Positions 1 to 6,108 of a DNA stretch of 6,108 nt are shown piece by piece (within the stretch, counting starts at the first letter, position 1; every line of letters begins with the position of its first letter). The position numbers and the translations under genes are program-made. The notes under the pieces were generated by a model. It ran no database searches and was not told the DNA's origin. It was given only the letters and a program-made list of their open reading frames with translations. This DNA is from an uncultured Lachnospira sp. (GTDB taxonomy: Bacteria; Bacillota; Clostridia; Lachnospirales; Lachnospiraceae), in assembly GCA_900772425.1 (NCBI GenBank), contig CAAHEK010000006.1, positions 1-6,108 of the forward strand, written 5' to 3'.

Positions 1-681
1 AGCTTCCTTTGTCTGCTTTAACGACTTACCAAGTACATCTGCCCTGTTGTTAATGTCTACTATTCTTTCTGTCATCTGTGATGCGATATTCTGTGTATGA
101 TTCATTCCGGCAGTAATCATCTGCTGTTGTTTTCCCATATCATCAAGCTTCTCACAATTATTTTTATGTAATGAAGATGAAGTGTAAACAGAATAAATAC
201 ATGTTATTATAATTACAAATATCTGAATTTCTATTGATGCCGAATCATCCTTTGTAAGCAGTCCCTTGTTAAGAAGTATTATAACTTCAACTATATTAAC
301 AATGATTACGCCTATGTTAATAGGAAGAGTATACTTTGTGTCATTGTATACTGTTATAGCTACAAGCATAGGAATAATATACACAAATGTAAATGTATTA
401 ACAGTTGTAAACATTGCAAATGTATACAAGAATGCATATCCATATGCTATGTAATGCTTTATCATGTCAGATTCACCATTTTTACTATACGAAATAAATT
501 CCAATATTATGGGAATCATAGCAAGTGCCACTATTATAAGAACATAGGGAACAGTTCTTGCGCCTTTAAATATCTCTGCTATATATGCAAGGGAAATAAC
601 TGTAGATACGCCGGTGTGGCATACCATCGCCGTCTTGTTACTTCTTGCCTTTTCTGAAATTTTTCTGTTTGATTCGCCCAT
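1..681 (-). CDS. Six-helix membrane receptor, probable methyl-accepting chemotaxis protein (3' part outside the window)
   Basis: The frame is open from an ATG at 679-681 to base 1, giving 227 residues with no stop, so the C-terminal part lies beyond the left edge. GGAG at 688-691 stands 6 nt before the ATG. A short basic N-terminus precedes six hydrophobic segments at about residues 19-37, 44-64, 76-94, 95-114, 118-138 and 150-170. Loops between them are short, so there is no large extracellular sensing domain. From about residue 171 the chain turns polar and helical (Gln/Lys/Asp/Met-rich, ending LGKSLKQTKEA), like the first cytoplasmic coiled-coil helix of chemoreceptors. No HAMP domain is obvious between TM6 and this helix. 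The conserved MCP hairpin tip that would prove the assignment is not in the window. A six-helix histidine kinase or another coiled-coil signalling protein is the alternative. Coding and membrane nature are secure; the MCP call is inference from the cytoplasmic segment. Confidence 0.72.
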   Translation of the reverse strand, partial: MGESNRKISEKARSNKTAMVCHTGVSTVISLAYIAEIFKGARTVPYVLIIVALAMIPIILEFISYSKNGESDMIKHYIAYGYAFLYTFAMFTTVNTFTFVYIIPMLVAITVYNDTKYTLPINIGVIIVNIVEVIILLNKGLLTKDDSASIEIQIFVIIITCIYSVYTSSSLHKNNCEKLDDMGKQQQMITAGMNHTQNIASQMTERIVDINNRADVLGKSLKQTKEA

Positions 682-752
682 TTTCCACTCCGTTCCGCTT
701 CAGAATATTTTATCTTTTTATAATGTTGAAGCATTATTTTCTTTCAATATCT

Positions 753-788
753 GTTTTTAATTATACATTAACAGCCAATTTTAGTAAA
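753..788 (-). promoter_or_regulatory. Candidate sigma-A promoter for the membrane receptor gene
   Basis: On the minus strand a perfect -10 box TATAAT (760-765) lies 17 nt downstream of a weak -35 box TTTACT (783-788, 4 of 6 consensus bases). The predicted start near 753 would leave a leader of about 70 nt before the ATG at 681. The site lies just past the U-tract of the serA terminator, where a promoter for the next gene is expected. The spacing and -10 box are good, but AT-rich DNA gives chance matches. A second, poorer option is TTGAAA (744-749) with TATAAA about 19 nt further on. No flagellar sigma-28 type box was seen. Confidence 0.42.
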
Positions 789-799
789 TCCTATAAAAT

Positions 800-844
800 A
801 AAAAACTGCATATACGTTGTAATTTATTTACAACATATATGCAG
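800..844 (-). terminator. Intrinsic terminator after serA
   Basis: Arms at 828-844 and 806-822 form a 17-bp stem, reading CTGCATATATGTTGTAA on the minus strand, with a single U-G wobble and a 5-nt loop (823-827). It is followed directly by six U residues (800-805) and then a further U-rich run. The stem starts about 25 nt after the serA stop codon. The plus-strand side lacks a comparable U run, so it should act mainly on leftward transcription. It separates the serC-serA unit from the downstream receptor gene. Confidence 0.93.
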
Positions 845-868
845 AATTTATATCAATAATCCTTAATA

Positions 869-2032
869 TTATTTAATTATTCTTACCTTGATAACTCCAT
901 CAATTCTTTCAAGTTCTTCCGCTACAGAATCTCCGGCTGATTTATCAACATCAAGAAGTGAATAAGCATAATCCCCTCTTGATTTATTAGACATAGAATC
1001 TATGTTAATATTTGCAGCACCCATAACAGATGTAATCTTGCTTATTATTGCAGGAATATTCTTATGGCATACAGCTATTCTTCCTTCTGACTGGCAAACG
1101 CCCATATCACAGGCAGGATAATTAACTGAATTTACAACATTACCATTTTCTATGTAATCCTTTAATTCATTAACAGCCATTATAGCACAATTATCTTCGG
1201 CCTCTGCTGTTGAAGCTCCAAGATGTGGCAATACAATAGCGCCCTCCATCTTAGCTGAAAGTGTGTTAGGGAAGTCAGATACATACTTCTTAACTCTTCC
1301 TGACTTTAATGCCTCTGCCATTGCCTCTTCATCAACAAGTACATCTCTTGCACAATTTATTATAATCATACCATCATGCATAAGATCAAATGCAGCCTTA
1401 TTAATCATTCCCTTTGTGCTGTCAAGTGCAGGAACATGTATTGTTATATAATCACATTCCTTGTAAATATCATTAACATCTGTAATATGCTTAACTTCAC
1501 TTGAAAGATTCCATGCAGCCTTAACTGAAAGGTATGGATCATAACCATATACCTGCATTCCTAATGCTATTGCTGCATTGGCAACTAACTGACCAATAGC
1601 TCCAAGTCCGATAACACCAAGCTTTTTTCCTGATATTTCCTGACCTGCAAATGCCTTCTTAGCCTTTTCTGTCGCCTTGGCAATATCAGGGTCATCTGCA
1701 TTAGCTTTAACCCATTCATTACCACCGATAATATCTCTTGAAGCAATAAGCATAGCTGCTATTACCTGTTCTTTAACTGCATTGGCATTAGCACCTGGTG
1801 TATTAAATACAACAATTCCTTCCTCTGCGCATCTGTCAAGAGGAATATTGTTTACACCTGCTCCGGCTCTTGCTATAGCAAGAAGATTATCTCCAAATTC
1901 CATGTCATGCATCTTGGCACTTCTTACTAAAACTGCCTGTGCATCTTCAAAAGAACTCTCTGTATTATAATCGTCTGAAAAGAGGTTAAGTCCTACTTTT
2001 GCAATATTATTAAGGCAATTAACGTTTATCAT
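869..2032 (-). CDS. serA: D-3-phosphoglycerate dehydrogenase with C-terminal ACT domain
   Basis: The enzyme oxidises 3-phosphoglycerate to 3-phosphohydroxypyruvate with NAD, the first step of serine synthesis in the cytoplasm. The 387-residue chain has the D-2-hydroxyacid dehydrogenase layout. A split catalytic domain contains RAGAGVNNIP near 55-64. The NAD-binding fold has GLGAIG at 142-147 and an acidic residue after the second strand (YGYDP, D165), which favours NAD over NADP. The catalytic Arg is R229 (NCARD) and the catalytic His is H270 (PHLGAST). Residues about 317-387 form a single ACT domain, a likely allosteric serine-binding module. This is a short form, smaller than the two-domain regulatory type of about 520 residues. 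Two motifs differ from the textbook family: R229 is followed by DV rather than GG, and the usual catalytic-Glu segment is shortened to SDFPNT (252-257) with no Glu. The ATG overlaps the serC stop as TAATG, behind AAGGAG (2041-2046), implying translational coupling. A terminator follows. Confidence 0.95.
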   Translation of the reverse strand: MINVNCLNNIAKVGLNLFSDDYNTESSFEDAQAVLVRSAKMHDMEFGDNLLAIARAGAGVNNIPLDRCAEEGIVVFNTPGANANAVKEQVIAAMLIASRDIIGGNEWVKANADDPDIAKATEKAKKAFAGQEISGKKLGVIGLGAIGQLVANAAIALGMQVYGYDPYLSVKAAWNLSSEVKHITDVNDIYKECDYITIHVPALDSTKGMINKAAFDLMHDGMIIINCARDVLVDEEAMAEALKSGRVKKYVSDFPNTLSAKMEGAIVLPHLGASTAEAEDNCAIMAVNELKDYIENGNVVNSVNYPACDMGVCQSEGRIAVCHKNIPAIISKITSVMGAANINIDSMSNKSRGDYAYSLLDVDKSAGDSVAEELERIDGVIKVRIIK

Positions 2033-3114
2033 TATGCATTCTCCTTTTCAAACTTCTTCATAAATTCAACAAGCTTTTCAACACCTTCAATAGGCATAGC
2101 ATTGTAAATAGAAGCTCTCATGCCACCAACTGTTCTGTGTCCCTTAAGGTTAACAAATCCAGCCTTGGCAGCTTCCTCTACAAACTTGGCATCAAGTTCC
2201 TTATCACCTGTAACAAAAGGAACATTCATAAGTGAACGGTCTTCTTTAACAACTGTACCCTTAAACATCTTGCTTTCATCAAGGAAATCATAAAGAATCT
2301 TGGCTTTCTTTTCGTTATGTTCTTTCATTGCTGAAAGTCCGCCCATCTTCTTAATCCACTTAAATACTTTTCCACAGATATAAATATTATAGCATGGTGG
2401 TGTGTTATAAAGTGAATCAGCATCAGCCTGAGTCTTCCACTTTAACATAGTAGGTGTTCCAGGGAGAACATCATCTGTTATTAAATCTTCTCTTATAACA
2501 GCAATCACAACGCCGGCTGGTCCAATATTCTTCTGAACGCCGCCGTATACAACACCGTACTTAGTAACATCTATTGGTTCTGATAAGAAACATGAAGAAA
2601 CATCAGACACAAGAATATGTCCTTTTGTATCAGGAAGCTTCTTATACTTAGTTCCGTAAATTGTATTGTTCTCGCAGATATATACATAATCAGCATCCTC
2701 AGGTATATCAAGATCTGAACAATCTGGTATATATGAAAATGTCTTGTCTTCAGAAGATGCTACTGCAACAGCCTCTCCGTAAATCTGAGCTTCCTTATAT
2801 GCTTTCTTAGCCCATTGACCTGTAATTATGTATGCTGCCTTCTTATTCTTCATTAAATTCATAGGGACTTCCGCAAAAAACTGTGAAGCACCGCCCTGCA
2901 AGAATAAAACCTTATAATTGTCAGGTATATTCATAAGTTCCCTTAAATCAGCCTCTGCTTCCTTAATGATATTATCATATACCTTGGAACGATGGCTCAT
3001 CTCCATTACCGACTGTCCGCTTCCCTGATAATCAAGCATTTCATCTGCTGCTTCTTTTAATACTTCTTCCGGTAATACTGCCGGTCCTGCGCTAAAGTTA
3101 TATACTCTTGCCAC
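2032..3114 (-). CDS. serC: Phosphoserine aminotransferase
   Basis: This PLP enzyme transfers the amino group of glutamate to 3-phosphohydroxypyruvate, giving phosphoserine; it is the second step of serine synthesis and acts on the SerA product. The 360-residue length is normal for the family. The N-terminus has the typical YNFSAGPAVLP. Other family landmarks are MEMSHRSK with R42 (37-44), the PLP-phosphate loop GGASQF (74-79), the ring-stacking W101 (TGQW), NNTIYGT (149-155), D171 (SDVSS), the PLP lysine K195 in GGVQKNIGP, and the substrate-binding GHRTVGGMRAS (325-335). The start is a GTG at 3112-3114. It is chosen because the conserved N-terminus begins right there and AGGAGG (3124-3129) stands 9 nt upstream. 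A near-consensus promoter lies in the 77-bp gap after ilvB, so serC probably begins its own transcript with serA while also receiving possible ilv read-through. Confidence 0.97.
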   Translation of the reverse strand: MARVYNFSAGPAVLPEEVLKEAADEMLDYQGSGQSVMEMSHRSKVYDNIIKEAEADLRELMNIPDNYKVLFLQGGASQFFAEVPMNLMKNKKAAYIITGQWAKKAYKEAQIYGEAVAVASSEDKTFSYIPDCSDLDIPEDADYVYICENNTIYGTKYKKLPDTKGHILVSDVSSCFLSEPIDVTKYGVVYGGVQKNIGPAGVVIAVIREDLITDDVLPGTPTMLKWKTQADADSLYNTPPCYNIYICGKVFKWIKKMGGLSAMKEHNEKKAKILYDFLDESKMFKGTVVKEDRSLMNVPFVTGDKELDAKFVEEAAKAGFVNLKGHRTVGGMRASIYNAMPIEGVEKLVEFMKKFEKENA

Positions 3115-3123
3115 TTTCTTGTT

Positions 3124-3129
3124 CCTCCT
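3124..3129 (-). promoter_or_regulatory. Ribosome binding site of serC
   Basis: AGGAGG is 9 nt before the GTG start. It supports the non-ATG start, because no in-frame ATG lies between it and the conserved N-terminus. Confidence 0.85.
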
Positions 3130-3140
3130 AATATTTTAAT

Positions 3141-3176
3141 TATTGACATTTTATGCCTTTGTTATCAATATGTCAA
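3141..3176 (-). promoter_or_regulatory. Sigma-A promoter of serC-serA
   Basis: On the minus strand a perfect -35 box TTGACA (3171-3176) is separated by exactly 17 nt from TAAAAT (3148-3153, 5 of 6 consensus bases). Transcription should start near 3141, leaving a leader of roughly 27 nt that holds only the ribosome binding site. It lies wholly in the ilvB-serC intergenic gap. No terminator hairpin with a U-tract was seen between ilvB and this promoter, so read-through from the ilv genes is possible as well. Confidence 0.8.
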
Positions 3177-3177
3177 T
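3142..3177. repeat. 8-bp perfect inverted repeat overlapping the serC promoter (possible operator)
   Basis: ATTGACAT (3142-3149) and ATGTCAAT (3170-3177) are exact reverse complements, separated by 20 bp. One arm covers the -35 box. The other covers the downstream edge of the -10 box and the predicted transcription start. Arm centres are 28 bp apart, close to whole helical turns, as for a dimer or two dimers bound on one DNA face. It does not look like a terminator: the loop would be long and no U-tract follows. Operator function is inference, since one arm is constrained anyway by the -35 consensus. Confidence 0.45.
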
Positions 3178-3191
3178 CTGATATAAATTAA

Positions 3192-4886
3192 TTACTTATT
3201 TCCAGATTCTTTTTTGTTTAAATCTTCTCTGTCAAATGCATCTGATATAGCGGCTCCTGGTGAAACCATAGGGAATACCTTATCTTCCCTGCTTATATCA
3301 CATTCGATAACACATGGGATATTAAGTTCCACTGCCTCTTTAAATGCATTTTCAAATTCTTCTATAGTTGTTACTCTGTATGCCTTAGCTCCCATACCTT
3401 CTGAAATCTTAACAAAATCAACAGAATCATCAAGCACGGTTGATGAATATCTCTTTCCATAGAATAAATCCTGCCACTGTCTTACCATACCAAGTACATG
3501 ATTGTTAAATACGATTTCAATGATAGGTATATTATATCTTGTCGCTGTAGCAACCTCATTCATATTCATTCTGAAGCATCCATCTCCGGCAATATTAATA
3601 ACAACCTTATCTCTGCATCCAACCTTTGCTCCTATACATGCACCAAGTCCATATCCCATTGTTCCAAGTCCGCCTGATGTAAGAAGTGTTCTTGGATGTT
3701 TATATTTGTAATGCTGGGCTGCCCACATCTGATGCTGTCCTACGTCAGTTGTTATTATAGCTTCTCCGTCTGTCATCTGATATATCTTTTCCATTATCAA
3801 TGGTCCGTTAAGAATATCAGTATTATATTTCATAGGATATTTAGCTTCGTAATCTTTTATATGATTTCTCCACTCTGCATGCTCTTGCTGTGGAAGTCTG
3901 TCGTTAATCTTTTTTAAGACCTCTAAAGCATCCCCTATAACGCTTGCGTCTGTCTTTATATTTTTATTAATTTCCGCAGCATCTACATCAAACTGTAAAA
4001 TCTTTGCATTCTTGGCAAACTTTGATGCATTTCCTGTAACTCGGTCTGAAAATCTTGCACCAATTGTAATAAGAAGGTCACACTCAGATACTCCGAAGTT
4101 AGATGTCTTAGTTCCGTGCATTCCAAGCATTCCTGTGTAATGTTCATCTGAACCGTCAAATGCACCTTTACCCATTAATGTGTCGCATACAGGTGCATCA
4201 ACTTTGTATACAAATTTCTTTAACTCTTCCGATGCATCAGAAGCAATAACACCACCACCAACAAATATATATGGCTTCTTTGCTGCCTTAATCATTTCAA
4301 CAGCATTATTAACATCCTCATCCTTAATTGTATATGTAACTCTTTGTATTGGCTGAGGCTGCTGCTTTGTGTATTCACATTCATTAGCTGTAACATCCTT
4401 TGTCACATCAACTAAAACAGGACCAGGTCTTCCGCTCTTTGCAATTCTGAATGCATTTCTTATTGTATCTGCAAGCCTGCTTACATCCTTAACAATATAG
4501 CTGTGTTTTGTTATAGGCATTGTTATGCCTGCTATATCTACTTCCTGAAAGCTGTCCTTTCCAAGAAGAGGAACTGTAACATTACATGTAATTGCAACAA
4601 CAGGAACTGAATCCATATATGCTGTTGCGATACCTGTTACAAGGTTAGTTGCACCGGGACCTGAGGTTGCAAAGCACACTCCAACCTTTCCTGTTGCTCT
4701 TGCATATCCATCAGCAGCATGTGAAGCCCCCTGCTCATGTGATGTCAAAATATGTGTAATTTCATCTGAATGTTTGTAAAGTGCATCATAGACATTAAGT
4801 ATAGCTCCACCCGGATAACCAAATACTGTATCTACGCCCTGCTCTTTTAAACATTCAACAATGATTTCTGAACCATTTAACTTCAT
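3192..4886 (-). CDS. ilvB: Acetohydroxyacid synthase (acetolactate synthase), large catalytic subunit
   Basis: This ThDP enzyme condenses pyruvate with a second pyruvate or 2-oxobutyrate, giving acetolactate or acetohydroxybutyrate, the first common step of branched-chain amino acid synthesis. Numbering from the ATG at 4886 (564 residues, a usual length), the N-terminal domain has FGYPGG and the catalytic Glu E51 in SHEQGAS. The middle domain covers about 185-325. The C-terminal ThDP domain has GDG at 434-436, closing with NN at 461-462 as in the classical ThDP motif. LGMVRQWQDLFYGKR follows directly; this segment typifies the anabolic, FAD-containing enzymes rather than fermentative AlsS/BudB. 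An upstream in-frame TTG (4896-4898) would add four residues, but its G is part of the GGAGG ribosome binding site, so the ATG five bases further on is the real start. ilvD ends 42 nt upstream, consistent with one operon. No small subunit gene ilvN follows; serC does. Confidence 0.96.
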   Translation of the reverse strand: MKLNGSEIIVECLKEQGVDTVFGYPGGAILNVYDALYKHSDEITHILTSHEQGASHAADGYARATGKVGVCFATSGPGATNLVTGIATAYMDSVPVVAITCNVTVPLLGKDSFQEVDIAGITMPITKHSYIVKDVSRLADTIRNAFRIAKSGRPGPVLVDVTKDVTANECEYTKQQPQPIQRVTYTIKDEDVNNAVEMIKAAKKPYIFVGGGVIASDASEELKKFVYKVDAPVCDTLMGKGAFDGSDEHYTGMLGMHGTKTSNFGVSECDLLITIGARFSDRVTGNASKFAKNAKILQFDVDAAEINKNIKTDASVIGDALEVLKKINDRLPQQEHAEWRNHIKDYEAKYPMKYNTDILNGPLIMEKIYQMTDGEAIITTDVGQHQMWAAQHYKYKHPRTLLTSGGLGTMGYGLGACIGAKVGCRDKVVINIAGDGCFRMNMNEVATATRYNIPIIEIVFNNHVLGMVRQWQDLFYGKRYSSTVLDDSVDFVKISEGMGAKAYRVTTIEEFENAFKEAVELNIPCVIECDISREDKVFPMVSPGAAISDAFDREDLNKKESGNK

Positions 4887-4891
4887 GTGTA

Positions 4892-4896
4892 CCTCC
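4892..4896 (-). promoter_or_regulatory. Ribosome binding site of ilvB, decides the start codon
   Basis: GGAGG is followed by a 5-nt spacer (TACAC) and the ATG at 4884-4886. The in-frame TTG at 4896-4898 overlaps this site and cannot use it, so the longer reading with four extra N-terminal residues is rejected. Confidence 0.85.
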
Positions 4897-4928
4897 AAAA
4901 TAAAACTAAAAATATAACTTTTTAAAAT

Positions 4929-6108
4929 TTATTTATCTTCAGGCAATGCAAGTATTGCGCCTCTGTTTCCTGATGTTACCAAAGAAGCATATCTCTTAAG
5001 GTAACCTGTTGTAACCTTAGGTTCTCTTGGCTGCCATTTTGCCTTACGTGCTGCAAGCTCTTCATCAGATACTTTTAATTCCAGTTTAAGTCCAGGAATA
5101 TCAATGCTTATGATATCACCTTCCTCAACTAAGGCAATTGGTCCTCCGACAGCAGCTTCAGGTGAAACATGACCGATTGAAGCTCCACGGCTTGCTCCTG
5201 AGAAACGTCCGTCTGTTATAAGCGCTACTGATGAGCCAAGTCCCATACCTGCAATAGCTGATGTAGGATTAAGCATTTCTCTCATTCCAGGACCGCCCTT
5301 AGGTCCTTCATATCTTATTACAACCACATCGCCTTCAACAATCCTGCCACCTTTGATTGCTGTAATTGCATCCTCTTCACAATCAAATACTCTGGCTGGT
5401 CCTTCATGTACAAGCATTTCAGGAACAACTGCTGAACGTTTAACAACAGAACCGTCAGGTGCAAGGTTTCCTGAAAGAACTGCAAGGCCACCAGTTTTAC
5501 TATATGCATTATCAACTGTTCTTATTACCTCAGGGTCTCTGTTGTATGCAGTCTCAATGCACTCACCTATAGTCTTTCCTGATACAGTCATACAATCTGT
5601 ATTAAGAAGTCCTATATCAGCAAGCTCCTTCATAACCGCATATACACCGCCGGCTTCATTAAGATCTTCCATATATGTTGGACCTGCCGGTGCAAGATGA
5701 CAAAGATTAGGGGTCTTTTCACTTATTGGATTAGCAAATTTAATATCAAAATCAAAGCCTATTTCATGTGCAATCGCAGGAAGATGAAGCATACTGTTTG
5801 TAGAACATCCAAGTGCCATATCTACTGTAAGTGCATTCATTATTGAATCCTTAGTGATAATATCTCTTGCTGTTATTCCTTTATTAACCATATCCATTAC
5901 AGCCATACCTGCATGTTTTGCGAGCTTAATTCTCTCTGAATATACAGCTGGGATTGTACCGTTGCCACGAAGTCCCATACCAAGTGCCTCTGTAAGGCAG
6001 TTCATTGAATTAGCTGTATACATGCCTGAGCATGAACCACATGTTGGGCATACCTTTTCCTCAAATTCAAGCACATCTTCTTCTGTCATTGTTCCTGCCG
6101 CATATGAA
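4929..6108 (-). CDS. ilvD: Dihydroxyacid dehydratase (5' end outside the window)
   Basis: The enzyme dehydrates 2,3-dihydroxy-3-methyl acids to the 2-oxo acids that precede valine and isoleucine; it is an iron-sulfur and magnesium enzyme of the IlvD/Edd family. The frame is open to the right edge, giving 392 complete codons from 6107. An ATG at 6087-6089 is internal: the preceding residues SYAAGT fit the family, and full-length proteins are about 550-560 residues, so roughly 165 N-terminal residues are missing. Counting from the first visible codon, CPTCGSC (20-26) carries one iron-sulfur cysteine, followed by [11 protein letters not shown], a very conserved stretch. EGPKGGPGM lies at 267-275. 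The second family signature [13 protein letters not shown] holds Ser303, the residue proposed as catalytic base. The C-terminus is intact. The other cluster cysteines and the first family signature should lie beyond the edge. IlvD is preferred over phosphogluconate dehydratase because of the ilvB neighbour and the close match to IlvD motifs. Confidence 0.96.
   Translation of the reverse strand, partial: SYAAGTMTEEDVLEFEEKVCPTCGSCSGMYTANSMNCLTEALGMGLRGNGTIPAVYSERIKLAKHAGMAVMDMVNKGITARDIITKDSIMNALTVDMALGCSTNSMLHLPAIAHEIGFDFDIKFANPISEKTPNLCHLAPAGPTYMEDLNEAGGVYAVMKELADIGLLNTDCMTVSGKTIGECIETAYNRDPEVIRTVDNAYSKTGGLAVLSGNLAPDGSVVKRSAVVPEMLVHEGPARVFDCEEDAITAIKGGRIVEGDVVVIRYEGPKGGPGMREMLNPTSAIAGMGLGSSVALITDGRFSGASRGASIGHVSPEAAVGGPIALVEEGDIISIDIPGLKLELKVSDEELAARKAKWQPREPKVTTGYLKRYASLVTSGNRGAILALPEDK

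Noticed and set aside
720..737. 6-bp inverted repeat (ATAATG / CATTAT) in the leader of the receptor gene
   Set aside because: Short, nearly all A-T pairs, with no U-tract in a useful position; easily expected by chance in such AT-rich DNA.
266..866. Three short overlapping plus-strand open frames with hydrophobic or Cys/Tyr-rich products
   Set aside because: Two lie opposite the membrane receptor gene, whose minus-strand frame is open for 227 codons with a good start. The third spans that gene's start, the intergenic gap and the terminator.
1677..1970. 97-codon open frame on the plus strand inside serA
   Set aside because: It lies opposite a clearly conserved enzyme, shows low-complexity Ala/Ser/Leu composition typical of antisense frames, and has no recognisable domain.
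3143..3171. TTGACA on the plus strand, suggesting a divergent promoter into ilvB antisense
   Set aside because: It is simply the second arm of the inverted repeat; the hexamer 17 nt downstream (CAATAT) is a poor -10 box and no plus-strand gene follows.
4887..4898. TTG start that would extend IlvB by four residues
   Set aside because: The TTG overlaps the GGAGG ribosome binding site itself; the ATG at 4884-4886 has the proper spacing.
5353..5700. 115-codon open frame on the plus strand inside ilvD
   Set aside because: Antisense shadow of a highly conserved coding region; no ribosome binding site or domain was recognised.
1..6108. An undescribed multi-gene system, mobile element, CRISPR array or RNA gene
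   Set aside because: Nearly all DNA is accounted for by conserved amino acid biosynthesis genes and a membrane receptor; no direct-repeat array, transposase, tRNA-like or rRNA-like sequence was seen, and the longest gap without a gene is 187 bp.

Overview
The window looks like a piece of a low-GC Gram-positive chromosome, most likely a clostridial bacterium of the Lachnospiraceae type. The DNA is AT-rich, ATA (Ile) and AGA (Arg) codons are frequent, ribosome binding sites are strong GGAGG types, and the promoter and terminator have typical Firmicutes form. The family-level assignment is inferred from codon use and the general look of the proteins, not from any search.

All recognisable genes lie on the minus strand, so transcription runs from right to left. 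From the right edge: ilvD (5' end outside the window; 6108 to 4929), ilvB (4886 to 3192), serC (3114 to 2032) and serA (2032 to 869). A strong intrinsic terminator (about 800-844) closes this block. After a short intergenic stretch with a plausible promoter, a six-helix membrane protein gene starts at 681 and runs off the left edge. It is probably the N-terminal half of a HAMP-less methyl-accepting chemotaxis protein.

The four metabolic genes form two functional pairs. IlvB (acetohydroxyacid synthase large subunit) and IlvD (dihydroxyacid dehydratase) are steps of valine, isoleucine and leucine synthesis. SerA (3-phosphoglycerate dehydrogenase) and SerC (phosphoserine aminotransferase) are the first two steps of serine synthesis. 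serC and serA overlap by one base (TAATG), so they are probably translationally coupled. A near-consensus sigma-A promoter sits in the 77 bp between ilvB and serC, embedded in an 8-bp perfect inverted repeat. The serine pair can therefore probably be transcribed separately from ilv read-through, possibly under its own regulator. No ilvN, ilvC or serB is visible.

I found no mobile element, CRISPR array, RNA gene or exotic multi-gene system. The points worth a second look are the serC promoter palindrome, the non-canonical active-site motifs in SerA, the missing ilvN next to ilvB, and the truncated membrane receptor at the left edge.
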